NCBI GenBank assembly: GCA_937871915.1
Contig: CALMPG010000103.1
Span: 1-64,000 of the forward strand
Source of the DNA: an uncultured Phycisphaerales bacterium
GTDB lineage: Bacteria > Planctomycetota > Phycisphaerae > Phycisphaerales > UBA1924
Length of the DNA stretch: 64,000 nucleotides
Direction: 5' to 3'
Positions 44,698-55,474 of the stretch are shown in pieces. The stretch's first letter is position 1, and each line of letters starts with the position of its first letter. The position numbers were made by a program, and so were the translations under genes. The notes beneath the pieces were generated by a model. The model had not been told where the DNA came from. It saw nothing but the letters and a program-made list of their open reading frames with translations, and ran no database searches.

Positions 44698-44892
44698 ATG
44701 CGTTCACTTCGAGCGGTTCGGACAATGGTCATTGTTCTGGGCGCGGCCGGGATCGGGCTTGCACTGACGGGATGCGGCTACCACGGGATTGCCTACGGCG
44801 GGCACGGATACCACGGCTATGGCGGCCACCATGGCGGTTGGGGCTCCTCGTGCGGTCCGAGATTTCACTCGGGCGGGCGGGGCCATCGGTGA
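44698..44892 (+). CDS. Small Gly/His-rich lipoprotein
   Basis: 64 residues. The signal peptide with lipobox LTGC (Cys26) is followed by a mature part almost wholly Gly, His, Tyr and Ser (GGHGYHGYGGHHGGWG). CAGGAG lies nine bases before the ATG, supporting real translation. The His content suggests metal binding, but that is a guess. It is short and monocistronic in appearance. Confidence 0.65.
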   Translation: MRSLRAVRTMVIVLGAAGIGLALTGCGYHGIAYGGHGYHGYGGHHGGWGSSCGPRFHSGGRGHR

Positions 44893-44937
44893 GCCCCGCC
44901 GAGGGCTCGGTACCGGGCTCGGGGCGGCCCGGCGCGG

Positions 44938-45306
44938 TCAGGCCGATCCGGTGCCGTCGGCCCCGTCGAGTTGCACGCGGGCCAGGGCCGTCATCGTGTC
45001 CGGAGAGACCTGGAAGACCTTGTCCAGCCCGGTGAGCAGCAGGACCGACCAGACCTCGTCCTGGAGCGCGGCCAGCACCAGCTGCTTGGGAGGCGCGGCC
45101 TCGGCGAGGAGCTTGCGCAGGCGCAGCAACGCGGCGATCTGCGACGAGTTCATGTACGACACGCCCCCGAAGTTGAGCACCACGTGGGGGAGTTTGTCGG
45201 GGGGCGTCTTCTTGAGCTGACCGAAGACGGCCGACAACTCCTCGGAGAGCTCGGGCTCGTCGGCGAGGTCGCAGAGGAAGATGCCTTCGGACCATTCGGT
45301 TGGCAT
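44938..45306 (-). CDS. STAS-domain protein (anti-sigma factor antagonist-like)
   Basis: A 122-residue single STAS domain, as in SpoIIAA/RsbV. The segment HVVLNFGGVSYMNSSQIAALLRLRK (cut here at 20 by position 41-65) contains the Ser pair 54-55, where the phosphorylated Ser of SpoIIAA lies. KQLVLAALQDEVWSVLLLTGL resembles the second half of the fold. Such proteins respond to a partner kinase and release a sigma factor or other target. No anti-sigma kinase is adjacent. It lies just downstream of gyrA on the same strand, 56 bases apart. The start is ATG 45306, without a clear ribosome binding site. Confidence 0.82.
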   Translation of the reverse strand: MPTEWSEGIFLCDLADEPELSEELSAVFGQLKKTPPDKLPHVVLNFGGVSYMNSSQIAALLRLRKLLAEAAPPKQLVLAALQDEVWSVLLLTGLDKVFQVSPDTMTALARVQLDGADGTGSA

Positions 45307-45362
45307 GGGTGGTGGGGGGGGAACGGGAAGCGGAGAGTGAGAGGTGAACAGAGAAAGAGGGC

Positions 45363-48251
<2,889 letters not shown>

Positions 48252-48638
48252 CCGTGCGAATCTCCGTCGTTGGCGGCCGCGGAAGGGGCGAAAACAGGGG
48301 GCCGGAAGCCCCGCTCCGGGGGCTGTTTTTGGGTCGGCAATGGTAGGCAAAACGGACGCGACATGCGACGCAAATCAGAGATGGAGAACACGCTGTTTTC
48401 CCGCATGTTTTGCGTGTTTTTGGGCCGGCTGTCGGGTGGGGTCCGGGGGCTCTGTTTTCATGGTGTTTCGCGATGACGGACAGGGAGAATGTTCGTGCCC
48501 GGGCAGGGGCGAGGGAGATTGCTCATTTTGGCGTGCGCCGACGCATCGCCGACGCCGGGGCTTGCCTTTGGGCGGAGAAACGCGCACAATGATCCGGGTC
48601 GGAGCATCGGGTCGAGGCGAACCAAAGCGAGGCAGCCC
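48252..48638. other. Divergent spacer between gyrA and dockerin protein gene
   Basis: 387 bases that must hold both promoters. No convincing -35/-10 pair, hairpin or repeat was picked out by eye. Open frames crossing it read in from the neighbours and show no motif. Confidence 0.5.
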
Positions 48639-49520
48639 ATGATTGTGTTGTGCGTGAGGAGCGGCGGACCTGCGATCGCGGCGATGCTGATGGCGGGCGC
48701 AATGGCGCTGGGGGCGGTAGGTCGGAACGCCCGTGCCGATGTCACCGTGTTCGACAACGGGCAGTTCGTGACTGGCGTGGGGACAGGTGTGAACGCCGGG
48801 GCCGAAGTGAGCCAGGCGGAGAGTTCGGTGATCAGCATCAGCTTCAACGCCAATGCCGCGACGGCCTCCGGAGGCCCTATCCGTCTCGCCGACGATTTCA
48901 CCGTCAGCGGGGCCCCGGGTGGAGGTCTCCACCTGTCGAGCATGACCTTCTATGGCGTGCAGACCAGTTCGGCGACGACCAACGTGCAGTTCGGCGCGTT
49001 CTATGTGGCGATCTACGACGGGCGGCCCTCCGCCGGAGGAGCCCTCATCGGCGGGGACTTCACCACCAATCGACTGGTCTCCAGCGCGTGGTCGGGGGCC
49101 TATCGCCTCGGCAGCAGCGGCACGCCCAGCGCGTTGCGACCGATCACACGTCTGACGGTTGACATGTCGTGGGCGCCGAAGCTCGCGAACGGCACGTATT
49201 GGATGGTCGTTTCGGCCGTGGGCGATACCGCCATCACCGCGAGCCCCAACCCCCAGTCGATCTTCGTCACGCCGCACCCGGCCAACGCGAACGCACAGCA
49301 GTACTACAACAGTTCCTGGTTCGATATCTGGGATCTGCCGTTCAACATCCAAGCGTTCTGTCCCGGCGACTTCAACCGTTCGCACGGCCTGGCCGTCCAG
49401 GACATCTTCGACTTCTTGAACGCCTGGTTCGCCGGCAATCCCGATGCGGATTTCAACGGCAATGGGCTGGCCGTGCAGGATATCTTCGACTTCCTGAATG
49501 CCTGGTTTGCTGGATGTTGA
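48639..49520 (+). CDS. Secreted protein with tandem GC-type dockerin tail (1)
   Basis: 293 residues. A signal peptide (about 8-33, ending ARA) is followed by a beta-rich domain with TVFDNGQFVTG, RLADDFTVSG and FYVAIYDG, typical of planctomycete surface proteins. The C-terminus repeats the 15-residue block AVQDIFDFLNAWFAG twice, each preceded by DFN, and ends in Gly-Cys. This matches the GC-type dockerin anchor of Phycisphaerales. The two blocks are identical in protein but differ in codons, showing selection on the protein. The start is ATG 48639 at the signal. The ligand or partner is unknown. Confidence 0.85.
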   Translation: MIVLCVRSGGPAIAAMLMAGAMALGAVGRNARADVTVFDNGQFVTGVGTGVNAGAEVSQAESSVISISFNANAATASGGPIRLADDFTVSGAPGGGLHLSSMTFYGVQTSSATTNVQFGAFYVAIYDGRPSAGGALIGGDFTTNRLVSSAWSGAYRLGSSGTPSALRPITRLTVDMSWAPKLANGTYWMVVSAVGDTAITASPNPQSIFVTPHPANANAQQYYNSSWFDIWDLPFNIQAFCPGDFNRSHGLAVQDIFDFLNAWFAGNPDADFNGNGLAVQDIFDFLNAWFAGC

Positions 49521-49559
49521 GCGGCGACGGGGGGCGCTCGCCGTCGCTAGCATTCGCGG

Positions 49560-51122
49560 ATGTCCACAGGTTCCGACAAACTCGCCGCGCAGATTCTCAT
49601 TGTCGATGACGAGACGGAGCACGCGGAGGTCATGGCCGAGGCCCTGAAGCGGGCCGCGGGGGGCGGGCACGTCTGCACCATCGTGCATTCGGTTCCCGGG
49701 GCACTCGACGAGCTCCGCCACGGCCAGTTCGACGTGGTCGTGACCGACCTGCGGATGCCCAACTCGGCGGGCAAGGACGGCGTTGCGCCCGACGGGGCGG
49801 ACGCGGGGCTCGTGGTCCTCGAGCACGCCCGCAAGGCCCAGCCGCAGGCCGAGACGATCATGGTGACCGCCCACGGGGACGTCGCCACGGCCCGGGCCGC
49901 GTTCAAGTACGGGGCCTACGACTTCATCGAGAAGCCGCTCGACCTGCCGGTGTTCCGCGAACTGGTGAACCGCGCGGCGGAGACGGTGCTGCTCCGGCAC
50001 GAGGCCACGGCGGGGATCGACCCCGCGGGCCGCAACGGCGCGGCCGGGCTGGCCGAACTCGTCCAGCACGACGGCTTCGAGGGCATCGTCGCGGGCTCGG
50101 AGCCGATGAAGCGGATCCTGGCGACTGTGCGGGCGGTGGCCCCGTCGAACATTCCGGTGCTCATCACCGGCGAGAGCGGCACGGGCAAGGAACTCATTGC
50201 GCAGGCGATCCACCGCAACTCGCCCCGCACCAAGAATCGGTTCGTGGCCTTCAACTGCGCCGGCCAGAGCGAGACGCTGCTCGAGGACGCCCTGTTCGGG
50301 CACGTCCGCGGGGCGTTCACTGGGGCGGACAAGGAACGCGAGGGCGTGTTCGAGTACGCCAGCGGCGGAACCGTGCCCGCGAGCGGCTCGCCGGTGTGGA
50401 CCAAGGGCGGCACGCTGTTCCTCGATGAGATCGGCGACATGCCCCTCACCATGCAGGCCAAGTTGCTCCGCACGCTGGAGAACGCCGAGGTCGTGCGGCT
50501 GGGCTCGAACGACTCGCGCAAGGTCGATGTCCGCTTTGTGAGCGCGACGAACAAGGACCTGCAGAAGGCCGTCGAGGCCGGGTCGTTCCGGCAGGACCTG
50601 TACTACCGCATCAAGGGCGCGCACATCCATCTGCCCGCCCTCCGCGAGCGGCGCGAGGATATCCCCCGCATCGCCCGCCACGCCATCGCCCGCTTCGCCT
50701 CGCAGTCTCTCGGCCCGACGGCCACCCCCCCGGATATCAGCGATGCCGCGATGATGCGCCTCACGGCGTACTCCTGGCCCGGCAACGTCCGGCAGTTGCT
50801 CAACGTCATCCAGAACATGGTGGTGATGTCCATCGGCGAGGGGACCCAGACGGGCGCCGGGCCGGCCACGCTCGACGTCCGCCACATCCCCGACGACGTC
50901 CGCACGGCCGACGGCCCCGAGGCCGACGCCCCGGACACCAGCGACGCCTCCGGGGCCGCGGGGACGGTCTCGCTGGCGGGGACGAGCCTGGAACTCATCG
51001 AGAAGCGGGCTATCCGCGAGACCCTCCGGCTGACGGCGGGCAACCGCGAGCAGGCCGCGAAACTCCTCGGCATCGGCGAGCGGACGCTCTACCGCAAGCT
51101 CAAGGAATACGGGCTTCGGTAA
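49560..51122 (+). CDS. Sigma-54-dependent response regulator (NtrC family)
   Basis: 520 residues. The receiver domain (about 10-135) has Asp16-Asp17, phospho-acceptor Asp63 and Lys125; the loop after Asp63 is longer than usual. The AAA+ domain (about 175-420) has Walker A GESGTGKE (204-211), the sigma-54 contact GAFTGA (251-256) and Walker B FLDE (287-290). Between EYASGG and TLFLDE there is a 14-residue insertion, TVPASGSPVWTKGG (271-284). A C-terminal Fis-type helix-turn-helix (NREQAAKLLGIGERTLYRKL) binds DNA. It would activate sigma-54 promoters. No sensor kinase lies nearby. It sits between two dockerin-tailed secreted protein genes, starting 40 bases after the first. Confidence 0.93.
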   Translation: MSTGSDKLAAQILIVDDETEHAEVMAEALKRAAGGGHVCTIVHSVPGALDELRHGQFDVVVTDLRMPNSAGKDGVAPDGADAGLVVLEHARKAQPQAETIMVTAHGDVATARAAFKYGAYDFIEKPLDLPVFRELVNRAAETVLLRHEATAGIDPAGRNGAAGLAELVQHDGFEGIVAGSEPMKRILATVRAVAPSNIPVLITGESGTGKELIAQAIHRNSPRTKNRFVAFNCAGQSETLLEDALFGHVRGAFTGADKEREGVFEYASGGTVPASGSPVWTKGGTLFLDEIGDMPLTMQAKLLRTLENAEVVRLGSNDSRKVDVRFVSATNKDLQKAVEAGSFRQDLYYRIKGAHIHLPALRERREDIPRIARHAIARFASQSLGPTATPPDISDAAMMRLTAYSWPGNVRQLLNVIQNMVVMSIGEGTQTGAGPATLDVRHIPDDVRTADGPEADAPDTSDASGAAGTVSLAGTSLELIEKRAIRETLRLTAGNREQAAKLLGIGERTLYRKLKEYGLR

Positions 51123-51283
51123 GGCCCGGCCGGGGCGGAACGCACCGCCCGTGTGAAAGTGGGCAACTCTCGGATTTCCGGTGAACCTGGTCGCTGGTAT
51201 TCGTGTGGCGTAAGTGTTGTCCTGATGTACACTTACGTCGCGGCGGCCCGATTCTCGCGTGGGCTCGTCCGGGAGGCGTTCTC

Positions 51284-52699
51284 GTGTCGATGTGTTCCCA
51301 ACGGGCGTTTTGCTCCGCGCTGGTCGCGGCGGCGATGGTCTCGCCATTGGCTCGCGCCGACACGATCATCCCCGGCGGGAACATCATCAACCAGACATGG
51401 ACGACCGCCGGCAGTCCGTACATCGTGCAGGGCGACATCGCCGTCCCGGCCGGCGCGTTCCTGACCATCCAGCCGGGCGTGACGGTGCTGGTCGCCACCA
51501 GCGATGCGCTCGCCGCCGGCTTCGACAGCGCGAGAGTCGAGATCAATGTCAAGGGAACGCTCACGGTCGCCGGGACGCCCGCATCGCCGGTCACGTTCCA
51601 GGCCCAGACGGGGATCGTGGCCGGGTCGTGGTGGGGGATCTACGCCGATCCGACCGCGACGAGCGTGAACATCTCCGGCGCGGTGATCCGGCACGCGATC
51701 AACGGCGTGAACTCCAACGCGCCCGGCGCGGTGTTGCAGGTGACGGCGACGACGATTGTGGCGTGCCAGTCGTCCGGCATCGCCGTCAACGCCGGATCCC
51801 CGACGCTCTCGCGCCTGACGATCTCCGGGTGCGCGGTCGGCGTGAGCGTGGGGGGCTCGGCGACCGCGACGATCCAGAACTCCACGATGTTCCTCAACAA
51901 CACCGCGGGCGTCCAGGTGGACAGCGCGGCGGGAACCACGACCATCGTCGGGTGCACGCTCGACATGAACGCGACCTACGGCGTGCGCACCACGGGCAAC
52001 GGCGCCGTCGGCGTGCACAACACCATCGTCGTCCGCGGCGCGGGATGGGGCGTGTATCGCGGCGGGGTGGGCACTGTCACCATCACATACTGCGACCTGT
52101 GGTCGAACGCCACGGCCAACGTCTTCAACGTCGTGGCCGGAACCGGCACGATCTCCGCCGATCCGCTGCTGGCCGCGCTGGGCGACGCCCACATCCTGCC
52201 CGGCTCGCCGTGCATCGACGCGGGGACCGGGGCGTTCTGCGTGGCCCCCGACCTGTTCGGCACGAGCCGGCCCGTCGATGGAGACGGCGTCGGCGTGGCC
52301 CAGTGCGACATCGGGGCCCACGAGTTCGGCGGGTGCGCCTCCACGGCCATCACCTCCGCCTCCGGGGGCCTGAGCGTCGGCGCGGGCCACCCGTTCTCGC
52401 TGAGCGTCACCGCCACCGGCACCGGGCTGACCTACCAGTGGCGGCTCAACACGAACAACCTTGTCAACGCCCGCGGGCTCACGGGGGCGACGGGGCCCAC
52501 GCTGCAGATCGACGCGGCGGGGAGCTACGACACCGGGACGTACGACTGCGTCGTCTCCGGGTCCTGCGGCTCCCAGACCAGCGCGCCCGCCGTGGTCACC
52601 GTCGAGCCCGTGTGCGCGGCGGACTTCGACGGGAGCGGCACGCTCGCCGTCGCGGACATCTTCACGTTTCTCAACGCGTGGTTCGCGGGGTGTCCATAG
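51284..52699 (+). CDS. Secreted beta-helix protein with GC-type dockerin tail (2)
   Basis: 471 residues. After a signal peptide (ending ARADTIIPGG) comes a right-handed parallel beta-helix (about 50-330) built of repeated short strands such as GTLTVAGTPASPVTF and GVHNTIVV. PGSPCIDAGTG and DIGAHEFGG mark the end of this domain, as in many planctomycete proteins. An immunoglobulin-like domain (about 350-440) and one dockerin block, ADFDGSGTLAVADIFTFLNAWFAGC near the end (read in two parts), follow. I prefer GTG 51284, with GGGAGG seven bases upstream; ATG 51290 is close. The ligand is unknown. Confidence 0.85.
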   Translation: MSMCSQRAFCSALVAAAMVSPLARADTIIPGGNIINQTWTTAGSPYIVQGDIAVPAGAFLTIQPGVTVLVATSDALAAGFDSARVEINVKGTLTVAGTPASPVTFQAQTGIVAGSWWGIYADPTATSVNISGAVIRHAINGVNSNAPGAVLQVTATTIVACQSSGIAVNAGSPTLSRLTISGCAVGVSVGGSATATIQNSTMFLNNTAGVQVDSAAGTTTIVGCTLDMNATYGVRTTGNGAVGVHNTIVVRGAGWGVYRGGVGTVTITYCDLWSNATANVFNVVAGTGTISADPLLAALGDAHILPGSPCIDAGTGAFCVAPDLFGTSRPVDGDGVGVAQCDIGAHEFGGCASTAITSASGGLSVGAGHPFSLSVTATGTGLTYQWRLNTNNLVNARGLTGATGPTLQIDAAGSYDTGTYDCVVSGSCGSQTSAPAVVTVEPVCAADFDGSGTLAVADIFTFLNAWFAGCP

Positions 52700-52701
52700 G
52701 C

Positions 52702-52884
52702 TCAGGACTTGGTTCGCAGGGGGATCAGCCACGCCAGCGCGATGGTCGTGCAGACCGCCCCCGCGACCGGCCAGAACCACTGGTTGGTGAGCGGGATGAT
52801 GAACATCGCCACGACGCCCGCCGCGGCGAGCAGGATCAGGATCGACACGATGACCGAGGGGGTCGTGGGGGGTGGGTCGTGCAT
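52702..52884 (-). CDS. Small two-TM membrane protein
   Basis: 60 residues. A Pro-rich N-terminus (MHDPPPTTP) is followed by two hydrophobic helices (about 10-28 and 35-55) with NQWFWPVAG between them. It lies 15 bases after the next small gene, downstream of pdhC, in the same direction. The family is unknown. Length and strand context suggest it is real, but it is the weakest of the pdh-linked genes. Confidence 0.55.
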   Translation of the reverse strand: MHDPPPTTPSVIVSILILLAAAGVVAMFIIPLTNQWFWPVAGAVCTTIALAWLIPLRTKS

Positions 52885-52899
52885 CCGGAGAGGGCCCCT

Positions 52900-53103
52900 T
52901 CAGGCTTTGCGACACAGGCCCGAAGCCGCGAAGAGCAGCATCACGAGCACCCCGAGAATGATGCCACCTGCAAGCGGCTGGTGTGAACCCAAGAGTGGCG
53001 AGTGATCCCAGTCCCGAGAAGCGAGTGCTATCCCGAAGCCTATTCCCGCCAGCGGGCCCACCAGCAAGCCGAGTAGTATGGCCGTCCTCCGGTGCGTGGT
53101 CAT
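52900..53103 (-). CDS. Small two-TM membrane protein
   Basis: 67 residues. Two hydrophobic helices (about 8-27 and 44-62) enclose a short polar loop DWDHSPLLGSHQP. It begins three bases after the pdhC stop, so it is probably translated from the pdhC message. No family was recognised. Confidence 0.6.
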   Translation of the reverse strand: MTTHRRTAILLGLLVGPLAGIGFGIALASRDWDHSPLLGSHQPLAGGIILGVLVMLLFAASGLCRKA

Positions 53104-53106
53104 AGT

Positions 53107-54528
53107 TCACACCAGCAGCGTCGCCGGCTTCTCGAGCAGTTCCCTCACCGTCGCCAGATACTGCGCGGCCATGGCCCCATCGACGATCCGGTGATCGCTG
53201 GACATGGTCATCTGCATGACATGGCCGACGCCGATGGTCTTGGCCCCGGTCTTCGGGTCGGTCTTGACGACGGGCTGCTCGACGGCCGCGCCGACGGCGA
53301 GGATGGCCACGTTGGGCGGATTGATGATCGCCGTGAAGTGCTCGACGCCGAACATGCCGAGGTTGGAGATGGTGAATGTGGAGTCGGACATTTCCTCGAT
53401 GGAGAGGCCCTTGGCGCGGGCCTTCTCGCCCAGGCGCTTGGTGTCGGCGGAGATCTGCCGCAAGCCGAGGCGGTCGGCCTGGCGCAGGGTGGCGACCACG
53501 AGCCCGCCGCCCTCGCCCTTGTCGTTGAGGGGCAGGGCGATGGCGACGCCGATGTTGATGTCCGGGAGCAGGTCGATCGACGGATTACCGTTCGAGCCCG
53601 CGTCGTTCCAGCGCGAGTTCACGTGCGGGTGCTGGTGCATCGCGATGGCGCACGCCCGCACGAGGAAGTCGTTGACGCTGAGTTTCACCCCTTGCGAGGC
53701 GAGTTGCTCGTTGAGTTGGGCTCGCAGGGCCAGCAGCGCATCCATCCGCGCGGCGACCGTGACCTGGTAGTGGGGGATTGTCGCCTTCGACTGCACCAGC
53801 CGCTTGGCGATCGTGGCACGCATGTTCGAGAGCGCGATCGTCCGCGACTGGAGCGGCGAGCCGCTCGGCGGAAGGGCCACGCCGGGCACGCCGCCCGCGG
53901 AGAGGTTGGAGATCTTCGCGGGTTCCTGGGTACCCCGACGCTCCGCGGCGGGGGCTTGGTGGGGCGAGTCCGTGCCACCGCCACGGAGTGGCGGGGTACC
54001 CGAACCAATTGCCGCCTCCACGTCCTTTCGCACGATGCGTCCGCTCGGGCCGCTCCCGTGCACGCCGTGCAGGTCCACGCCGGACTCTCCGGCGATCTTC
54101 CGGGCCAGCGGCGAGGCGAACACCCGCTCGCCATTGGCCGCGGGTGGGTGGGCGGGGGCCGACTTGGCGGGGGCCGCGCTGGCGGTCGAAGACGAGCCGG
54201 ACGAGGCGGCCGCCGCCGGCTTGGCCGGGGCGGGCTTGGACGACTCGGTTTTCTCGGCCGCGGCTGGGGCCTTTGTCCCGACCGACTCACCGGCTTCGGC
54301 GAGGGTCATGATGATCGTGCCGACCTTGACCGTCGCCCCCTCGGCCACGGCCAGGTCGGAGACGGTGCCGTCGTCGAAGGTCTGGAGTTCCATGGTCGCC
54401 TTGTCGGTCTCGATGTCGGCGATGACGTCGCCGCTCTTGACTCTCTGCCCGGGCTTGACGGCCCAGCGCACGACGGTGCCCTGCTCCATGGTGTCGGAGA
54501 GGCGGGGCATCTTGACTTCGATCGCCAT
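53107..54528 (-). CDS. pdhC: Pyruvate dehydrogenase E2, dihydrolipoamide acetyltransferase
   Basis: 473 residues. It transfers the acetyl group to coenzyme A in the pyruvate dehydrogenase complex. One lipoyl domain (1-80) has the lipoylated Lys43 in ETDKATME. An Ala/Pro/Ser linker leads to the E3/E1-binding domain (about 140-180, ASPLARKIAGESGVDL). The catalytic domain (about 240-473) ends with the active-site His in SSDHRIVDGAMAAQYL. The start is ATG 54528 with AGGAG upstream. It lies 14 bases after the sulfotransferase gene, which separates it from pdhB. No lipoamide dehydrogenase gene is in the window. Confidence 0.95.
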   Translation of the reverse strand: MAIEVKMPRLSDTMEQGTVVRWAVKPGQRVKSGDVIADIETDKATMELQTFDDGTVSDLAVAEGATVKVGTIIMTLAEAGESVGTKAPAAAEKTESSKPAPAKPAAAASSGSSSTASAAPAKSAPAHPPAANGERVFASPLARKIAGESGVDLHGVHGSGPSGRIVRKDVEAAIGSGTPPLRGGGTDSPHQAPAAERRGTQEPAKISNLSAGGVPGVALPPSGSPLQSRTIALSNMRATIAKRLVQSKATIPHYQVTVAARMDALLALRAQLNEQLASQGVKLSVNDFLVRACAIAMHQHPHVNSRWNDAGSNGNPSIDLLPDINIGVAIALPLNDKGEGGGLVVATLRQADRLGLRQISADTKRLGEKARAKGLSIEEMSDSTFTISNLGMFGVEHFTAIINPPNVAILAVGAAVEQPVVKTDPKTGAKTIGVGHVMQMTMSSDHRIVDGAMAAQYLATVRELLEKPATLLV

Positions 54529-54542
54529 CGAGAACTCCTGCA

Positions 54543-55469
54543 TCACGACCGGGCGGGAATCCCGGCCGATTCGGTGGACATGGTAGGGGACGCCGCGCGG
54601 GTGGCCACTCCCCGCACGGGGGACCGGAACCGGTGGATCGACCGGCGCACCGATGACTCGGACCACGCCTCCCGGGCCCGTCGATACAGGTCCACGTCGG
54701 CGGCGAAGCGTGCGAGGACCAGGTCGCGCAGGCGATCGGTGTACAGGCCCGCGGCCCGCGGGCGGATGTCCGCCGCGTACAGATCCGTGCTGGACCGCTT
54801 CGAGAGCACCTCGGGCGGATCCGCGGCGGGATCCTCCGAGTAGGGCGTGAGGTTGACCGAGTCCGGCCCGACCGGCCCGTGTCCGAGCGATTCGCCGATG
54901 AGCCCGAGCGTGTCCGTGAGGCGCTCGATCGGCGCGATGAGGTAGTCGTTGCGGAGTCGGAGGAACGATGCCTGCGGCCGCCAGTGCGAGTCGAGCGCCT
55001 CATCGGGCGCCGCGGTGAGATGCTCGACGAACTCCGCGAACGAGACGCCCGTGGTGCCGCCGGCCCGGGCCGCTTCGACTCGCGCGGCGAGTTCGTTCGC
55101 CGGAAGGAACAGGTCGCGTCGGTACACCGCCGCGAACTTCTCCGTGTACGCCGAGGCGATGCGATCGAGCGGGTGGCGGACCGCGGCGAACGCGAGCCCG
55201 CCGAGAGACCCTCGCGCCCGCTCGGCACGATCCTCGATGAGAGCCAGGGCCCACCGCTCGCGGCAGCGGCTGTGGATGTCCGGGGGACTCGGCCCGTCGA
55301 GAATCCCGGGCTCGGCGATCGAGAGGAACCACCGCTTGCCCGTGCTGCACCCGACCTTGGGGATCGCGCAGTACAGCAGGCCCGACGCGGGGTCGAGGAG
55401 GTGGGCGTCGGCGGGAAAGTGGTAGTTCTCCACCTTCTGCCGGGGCGTGATCTCCGCGTGATCCATCAT
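54543..55469 (-). CDS. PAPS-dependent sulfotransferase
   Basis: 308 residues of the carbohydrate sulfotransferase type (Sulfotransfer_2). The 5'-phosphosulfate loop reads AIPKVGCSTGKRWFL (35-49), and the 3'-phosphate site AVRHPLDRIASAYTEKF lies near 112-128. It moves sulfate from PAPS to an acceptor, probably a sugar chain. No signal peptide or membrane helix is evident, although many relatives are Golgi or membrane proteins. It is wedged between pdhB (5 bases) and pdhC (14 bases), an unexpected neighbour for central carbon genes. The start is ATG 55469. Confidence 0.85.
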   Translation of the reverse strand: MMDHAEITPRQKVENYHFPADAHLLDPASGLLYCAIPKVGCSTGKRWFLSIAEPGILDGPSPPDIHSRCRERWALALIEDRAERARGSLGGLAFAAVRHPLDRIASAYTEKFAAVYRRDLFLPANELAARVEAARAGGTTGVSFAEFVEHLTAAPDEALDSHWRPQASFLRLRNDYLIAPIERLTDTLGLIGESLGHGPVGPDSVNLTPYSEDPAADPPEVLSKRSSTDLYAADIRPRAAGLYTDRLRDLVLARFAADVDLYRRAREAWSESSVRRSIHRFRSPVRGVATRAASPTMSTESAGIPARS

Positions 55470-55474
55470 GGGCG

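Noticed and set aside
44886-44925. GAGCCC / GGGCTC hairpin after the small lipoprotein gene
   Set aside because: Short stem and no T run, so not called a terminator.
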